Assembly (NCBI GenBank): GCA_035651635.1
Contig: DASRFK010000126.1
Coordinates: 1-10,999, forward strand
From: JANXQE01 sp035651635
Lineage (GTDB): Bacteria; Verrucomicrobiota; Verrucomicrobiia; Limisphaerales; UBA8199
DNA length: 10,999 bases
Reading direction: 5' to 3'
In this document: one piece after another, positions 7,766-10,999 of the stretch
Numbering within the stretch: the stretch's first letter is position 1
Layout of the letters: each line of letters starts with the position of its first letter
Notes under the pieces: model-generated
The model's database searches: none
What the model saw: only the letters and a program-made list of their open reading frames with translations
What the model was told of the DNA's origin: nothing
Position numbers and translations under genes: made by a program

Positions 7766-7786
7766 ATTGCTTATTTGTTAGGCAAT
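7766..7786. promoter_or_regulatory. Inverted repeat overlapping the ccoI promoter, possible operator
   Basis: ATTGCTTA-TTTGT-TAGGCAAT: the two 8-bp half-sites are complementary at 7 of 8 positions with a 5 bp spacer. It overlaps the proposed -35 of the ccoI promoter, a position where a dimeric regulator would block or modulate transcription. It does not match the FNR/Anr consensus well, so no regulator is named. Confidence 0.3.
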
Positions 7787-7804
7787 CGATAAATGGATTA
7801 TAAC
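7775..7804 (+). promoter_or_regulatory. Candidate promoter for the ccoI-ccoS-ccoN unit
   Basis: TTGTTA (7775-7780), an 18 bp spacer and TATAAC (7799-7804), in the most AT-rich part of the intergenic region and about 100 bp before the ccoI start. It is a good match to a sigma70-type promoter in both hexamers but is supported by motif only. Confidence 0.4.
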
Positions 7805-7891
7805 AAAATCTTGCAGCGCTGTCTGAGCTGCTCCATGCCGCGTTTTGTCCGGAAGGGCGAGGCGCGTTCACTGGGGTTTGAAGGCTGAAAG

Positions 7892-7918
7892 ATGAATCAC
7901 GCAAGTGGCTACCGGTAA
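7892..7918 (+). CDS. Possible 8-codon leader ORF overlapping the ccoI start
   Basis: ATG at 7892 reads MNHASGYR and stops at TAA 7916-7918, in a different frame from ccoI. It has the best Shine-Dalgarno nearby (AAGG at 7881-7884, 7 nt spacing), while neither ccoI start has one. The ccoI ATG at 7923 lies 4 nt after this stop, which would fit translational coupling. It is too short to judge by coding signal and may be chance. Confidence 0.25.
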   Translation: MNHASGYR

Positions 7919-10604
7919 CCAAATGAGCCTGCTCACGCCGTCGCAAGGGGCGCTTGACACGTTGGCATTCGGCGCGGGCAAGTCCCCGGCAGGAAGGGCA
8001 CAGAGCCAGAAATGGGTCGCGTGCTTTCATTGCGGCGAGCCTTGCCGAGGAGAGCCGTTTACGAAATCGGAGAAGGTGTTTTGCTGCCAGGGCTGCCTGT
8101 TCGTGCACGAATTGTTGAGCGAAAGCGGGATGGAACGGTTCTATGACCTGGACATTCATCCGGGAGTGCGGGTGAAGAAGACCACTTCGAGCGCACAGTG
8201 GAGCTTTTTGGATGAGCCATCGGTGCGATTGAAGTTGTTGGATTTCACAGATGGCAAGACCAGCCGGGTAACGTTCCATATACCTGCAATACACTGCGTG
8301 GCGTGTGTTTGGCTGCTGGAAAATCTTTTCCGTTTGCTGCCCGGTGTGGGGACTGCCCAGGTGAATTTCCCTAGACGTGAGGTAGCGATCAATTTTTCGT
8401 CGAGCCAGGTTCCACTCAGCCGGTTGGTTAGTTTCCTGGTCTCGATTGGGTATGAACCCGAGCTCAATTTTGGACAACTGGACAAGCCGAGGCGCGGGTC
8501 GCTCAATAAGCGGCTCTGGCTTCAAATCGGATTAGCGGGTTTCGCCTTTGGCAACATCATGTTGTTTAGCCTGCCGACGTACTTTGGCCTGGACAGCTTG
8601 AGCGGGCCGGCTTTTAAGGCGCTATTTGGCTGGCTAAGCCTGGCGCTGGCAATACCCGTTCTGGTGTACAGCGCTTCGGATTATTGGCGATCGGCGTATT
8701 TGGCCGTTCGGCAACGGAGGCTGACCCTGGAGGTGCCCATCGCGTTGGGTTTGGCGGCGCTTTACGCGCAGAGCCTGGTTGAGGTCATATCCGGTCACGG
8801 GGAAGGTTATGCCGATTCTCTGGCGGGGCTGGTTTTCCTTCTTTTGTGCGGCCGCGCGTTTCAGCAGAAGTCACACGAGCGGATCGCTTTCGATCGTGAT
8901 TTCAAGTCCTTCTTTCCACTCTCGGTCACGCGTAAGAGCGCTGATGGCGAGGAGAACATTGGGCTGAACAACCTCAGGGTTGGGGATCGCTTGTTCCTCA
9001 GAAACGGCGAGTTAATCCCGGCCGACGCGAAACTGCTAAGCGGATCGGCCTTAATCGATTACAGCTTCGTCACCGGAGAATCGGAGCCACTTGCCCGAGC
9101 GCCGGGAGATTACCTTTATGCCGGGGGCCAACAGGTTGGGGGCCGAATCGAAATCGAAACGATTAAACCTGTGTCCCAAAGCTACCTCACTTCGTTGTGG
9201 AATGATGAAGCCTTCCGCAAAGAGCGGGGGGATAATCTAAACACGCTGACCAATCGGTATAGCCGCCGCTTTACCCGGATTGTGATTGGGGTGGCCTGCG
9301 GCGCGGCATTGTTCTGGGCTGTTTCCGGAAGTCCCGCGCGCGGACTGAAGGCATTTGCTTCGGTTCTTATTGTGGCCTGCCCGTGCGCGCTGGCACTGGC
9401 TGCGCCATTCGCGCTTGGGACAGCCCAGCGTTTATTGGGCAAAACGCAGGTTTTTCTCAAGAACGTCCTGGTGCTGGAGCGGTTGGCGGAAGTTGACACA
9501 ATTGTTTTTGATAAGACGGGCACTCTCACGACCCCGCATTCCAGCAAAGTAAGCTTCCTAGGCGTCCTGGAAGCGCCGCCAAGTGCCGCACAGCGGCGCC
9601 ACGAAGCACGTGAAGAGGCAAAACTCACGGATGCCGAACGAAGTTGGATTCGGTCGGTCACGAGTCATTCCACACATCCGCACGCGCGTGGAATCGCCGA
9701 AGCATTGGCAGATGTGGAGATGTGCCATGCTGTGGGCAATTTTGTTGAAGTCCCCGGTGGCGGTATCTCGGGAGTGGTCGCCGGCCATGAGATCCGTCTC
9801 GGTTCACGGGCCTGGCTGGAAAGTTGCCGGATCGAGTTGGAAGGGGTGAGTTGTGCAGCCGGCAGTAGTTCTCACTTATGCATCGATGGCCAGTACCGGG
9901 GCACCTTTATGATGGCCAACGCTTTGAGACCACAAAGTGAGCGTTTGTTTGCCGAGCTTGGGCGGCAGTACGAGCTCGCCTTACTTACGGGAGATAATGA
10001 GAAGGAACGCGCGCGCTTCACTCGGTTGTTCGGGCCGACGGCTCGTTTGCGCTTCAACCAAAGTCCTTTGGCAAAGTTGAACTTCATCGAAATGCTTAAG
10101 GCGTCGGGCAAAACGGTGATGATGGTTGGGGACGGTCTGAATGACGCGGGCGCTTTGAAACGCAGCGACGTTGGGGTGGCAGTTGTTGAGAAGATTGGGA
10201 TTTTTTCTCCGGCCAGCGACATGATCCTCGCGGCAAGCCGGGTCCAGGAACTGTCGCGCATTTTGAATTTTGCGCGGCGGAGCACGCGAGTGGTGCGGGC
10301 CAGCTTTGCCGTCTCGGCGGCGTACAACCTGGTGGGAATTGGCATAGCCGCCGGCGGAGTTCTCTCGCCTTTAATCTGTGCGGTGCTGATGCCCCTGAGC
10401 TCGATCACCGTGGTTCTATTTGCCTGCGGCCTGACCAGCTGGGCGGCCAAACGGTCTGGCATCCTCGGAGTGCGGAGTGCGGAGTGCGGAGTGCGGAATG
10501 GAAATTCTGATTTCCGCGCGCCCTCTGGATTACGCACTCCCGCCCCATTCCCCATGCCGCACTCTCCACTCCGCACTCCGCATTCCGCACTCCGCGCTTC
10601 ATAA
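7905..10604 (+). CDS. ccoI: Cbb3 oxidase-associated copper-translocating P1B-type ATPase CcoI/FixI
   Basis: A membrane copper pump of the CcoI/FixI/CopA2 type, which exports copper needed to build the binuclear centre of cytochrome cbb3 oxidase. Parts in order: an N-terminal cysteine-rich metal-binding domain typical of CcoI (C40, C43, C47, C60, C61, C64), a heavy-metal-associated domain with C131-V-A-C134, transmembrane helices from ~205, actuator loop VTGES (389-393), the CPC metal-transport motif (492-494), phosphorylation site DKTGT (D536), SHSTHPHA with HP at 591-592, TGD (695-697), GDGLND (742-747), and final helices with MPLSS near 829-833. All catalytic motifs are intact. The given start is GTG at 7905; ATG at 7923 (893 aa) is equally plausible. 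ccoS starts 2 bp after the stop and ccoN follows, so one operon is likely. The last ~45 residues (from ~853, Arg/Pro/Ser-rich) come from an inverted DNA repeat and are not part of the family's usual end. Confidence 0.95.
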   Translation: MATGNQMSLLTPSQGALDTLAFGAGKSPAGRAQSQKWVACFHCGEPCRGEPFTKSEKVFCCQGCLFVHELLSESGMERFYDLDIHPGVRVKKTTSSAQWSFLDEPSVRLKLLDFTDGKTSRVTFHIPAIHCVACVWLLENLFRLLPGVGTAQVNFPRREVAINFSSSQVPLSRLVSFLVSIGYEPELNFGQLDKPRRGSLNKRLWLQIGLAGFAFGNIMLFSLPTYFGLDSLSGPAFKALFGWLSLALAIPVLVYSASDYWRSAYLAVRQRRLTLEVPIALGLAALYAQSLVEVISGHGEGYADSLAGLVFLLLCGRAFQQKSHERIAFDRDFKSFFPLSVTRKSADGEENIGLNNLRVGDRLFLRNGELIPADAKLLSGSALIDYSFVTGESEPLARAPGDYLYAGGQQVGGRIEIETIKPVSQSYLTSLWNDEAFRKERGDNLNTLTNRYSRRFTRIVIGVACGAALFWAVSGSPARGLKAFASVLIVACPCALALAAPFALGTAQRLLGKTQVFLKNVLVLERLAEVDTIVFDKTGTLTTPHSSKVSFLGVLEAPPSAAQRRHEAREEAKLTDAERSWIRSVTSHSTHPHARGIAEALADVEMCHAVGNFVEVPGGGISGVVAGHEIRLGSRAWLESCRIELEGVSCAAGSSSHLCIDGQYRGTFMMANALRPQSERLFAELGRQYELALLTGDNEKERARFTRLFGPTARLRFNQSPLAKLNFIEMLKASGKTVMMVGDGLNDAGALKRSDVGVAVVEKIGIFSPASDMILAASRVQELSRILNFARRSTRVVRASFAVSAAYNLVGIGIAAGGVLSPLICAVLMPLSSITVVLFACGLTSWAAKRSGILGVRSAECGVRNGNSDFRAPSGLRTPAPFPMPHSPLRTPHSALRAS
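10466..10594. repeat. Inverted repeat of 7-bp units inside the 3' end of ccoI
   Basis: The left arm is five tandem 7-mers (CGGAGTG four times, then CGGAATG, 10466-10500). The right arm is five units of the complementary CACTCCG/CATTCCG type, one diverged (10560-10594). The ~59 bp centre also carries shorter copies (GCACTCCC). The arms could form a long stem. The element is read through as the last ~45 codons of ccoI and stops 8 bp before the ccoI stop codon. GGAGTGC-type repeats usually sit between genes, so this appears to be an insertion that replaced the original ccoI end. Confidence 0.85.
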
Positions 10605-10606
10605 CC

Positions 10607-10786
10607 ATGCTCGTCATTTTTTTACTCATCTTCATCAGCCTGACGCTGGCCATCGGTTTCCTGGCGGCGTTCGTCTGGGCCGTCAAATCCGGCCAGTTCG
10701 AAGACACCTGCACGCCGTCGATGCGGATGCTGACTGACGAAGAATCAAGCAAACCCAAACGAATTTTAAACACACCAAACAACTGA
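10607..10786 (+). CDS. ccoS: Cbb3-type cytochrome oxidase assembly protein CcoS
   Basis: A 59-residue protein: one transmembrane helix (about residues 2-24, MLVIFLLIFISLTLAIGFLA) followed by the CcoS signature WAVKSGQFED (25-34), then TPSMRML and an acidic/basic tail. CcoS is needed for correct insertion of heme and copper cofactors into the catalytic subunit. Length and layout are normal for the family, and the tail is slightly long and Lys/Asn-rich. It starts 2 bp after the ccoI stop and ends 6 bp before ccoN, so co-expression is very likely. No clear Shine-Dalgarno is visible because the upstream bases belong to the repeat at the end of ccoI; coupling to ccoI termination is likely. Confidence 0.93.
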   Translation: MLVIFLLIFISLTLAIGFLAAFVWAVKSGQFEDTCTPSMRMLTDEESSKPKRILNTPNN

Positions 10787-10792
10787 ACCAAC

Positions 10793-10999
10793 ATGAGCTT
10801 AGATTCCCCGCCGCTGGAAAGCGCTAAACCCACCGGTCGCCGGCGTCCGCCGGACACGATTGAAACATTCAAGTACGACAACCACATCGTGCGCGCGTTT
10901 GCAATTGCGACGGCCATTTGGGGCCTGGTCGGCACGGCGGCGGGTCTGTTGATTGCCTGCCAATTGTTCTGGCCGCAACTGAACCTGGATACGCCGTTC
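10793..10999 (+). CDS. ccoN: Cytochrome cbb3 oxidase subunit I CcoN, N-terminal part (partial at right edge)
   Basis: The first 69 residues are visible. A basic, proline-rich lead of ~25 residues is followed by YDNHIVRAFAIAT and a first transmembrane helix IWGLVGTAAGLLIACQLFWP, then LNLDTPF. This matches the start of CcoN, the heme-copper subunit that reduces oxygen, where the tract '(V)RxFAxxTxxWGxVGxxxGxxxAxQLxWPxLN' is conserved. The heme- and copper-ligand histidines lie beyond the window. Position right after ccoI and ccoS supports the call. The start at 10793 is the only ATG that fits, without a clear Shine-Dalgarno. Confidence 0.92.
   Translation, partial: MSLDSPPLESAKPTGRRRPPDTIETFKYDNHIVRAFAIATAIWGLVGTAAGLLIACQLFWPQLNLDTPF

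Larger units (their letters stand above)
7434..7904. other. Divergent intergenic region between kinase unit and cbb3 locus
   Basis: About 470 bp separating the minus-strand two-gene unit from plus-strand ccoI. From left to right it holds a candidate minus-strand promoter, an imperfect inverted repeat (7532-7656), an AT-rich stretch (about 7690-7810) with a small perfect inverted repeat AGAAG-CGTCA-CTTCT (7731-7745), a candidate plus-strand promoter with an overlapping inverted repeat, and a short leader ORF. A minus-strand frame crosses part of it, but it is the shadow of ccoI. Confidence 0.6.

Noticed and set aside
7775..7792. FNR/Anr-like box before the cbb3 locus
   Set aside because: TTGTT..AATCG fits one half of TTGAT-N4-ATCAA only partly, and the second half-site does not match.
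7599..8525. Long minus-strand open frame (308 aa) across the ccoI promoter and 5' end
   Set aside because: It is antisense to clear ccoI coding sequence with conserved metal-binding motifs, its start lies inside ccoI, and its product has no recognisable domain.
10466..10594. Array of short repeats considered as a CRISPR
   Set aside because: Units are only 7 bp, contiguous without spacers, and arranged as an inverted pair.

Overview
The window looks like a chromosomal segment of a GC-rich, Gram-negative, respiring bacterium, most likely a member of the Verrucomicrobiota (the Pedosphaera/Limisphaerales side of the phylum). This placement is inferred from style: a secreted protein built of long beta-rich repeats, intergenic 'GGGGACGTC / GACGTCCCC' palindromes, 'GATGAACACGGAT' repeats, and a GGAGTGC-type inverted repeat run into a gene end. 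No rRNA or marker gene is present to prove it.

Left part (minus strand, 1-1486): the N-terminal ~495 residues of a large exported repeat protein that runs off the left edge. It is preceded by about 900 bp without a gene (1487-2387), which holds two direct copies, roughly 90% identical, of a ~180 bp palindrome-rich repeat.

Centre (minus strand, 7433 down to 2388): a two-gene unit with a 30 bp gap. The upstream gene encodes a 392-residue protein with a globular N-terminus, two proline-rich linkers and two helical segments. The downstream gene encodes a 1278-residue protein with a proline-rich linker, about 600 residues of helical or coiled-coil sequence, and a phosphatidylinositol 3/4-kinase-like catalytic domain whose motifs appear in order: FKPK, GEGVVREV, LQQ, GDRNPDN, PIDGG, then a C-lobe helix. 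Such kinases are typical of eukaryotes and of some bacterial effectors. A proline-rich, coiled-coil bacterial version with a similarly built partner gene is the most unusual content here.

Right part (plus strand, 7905 to the right edge): the start of a cytochrome cbb3 oxidase locus. ccoI (copper-exporting P1B-ATPase) is followed by ccoS (small assembly protein) and ccoN (catalytic subunit I, truncated by the window). CcoI and CcoS are needed to put copper and cofactors into CcoN, so assembly genes and structural gene probably form one transcription unit. The ccoI 3' end has been overrun by a 7-bp-unit inverted repeat that adds about 45 residues to the ATPase tail. The 470 bp between the divergent kinase unit and ccoI holds candidate promoters for both directions, an imperfect inverted repeat and an 8-codon leader ORF.
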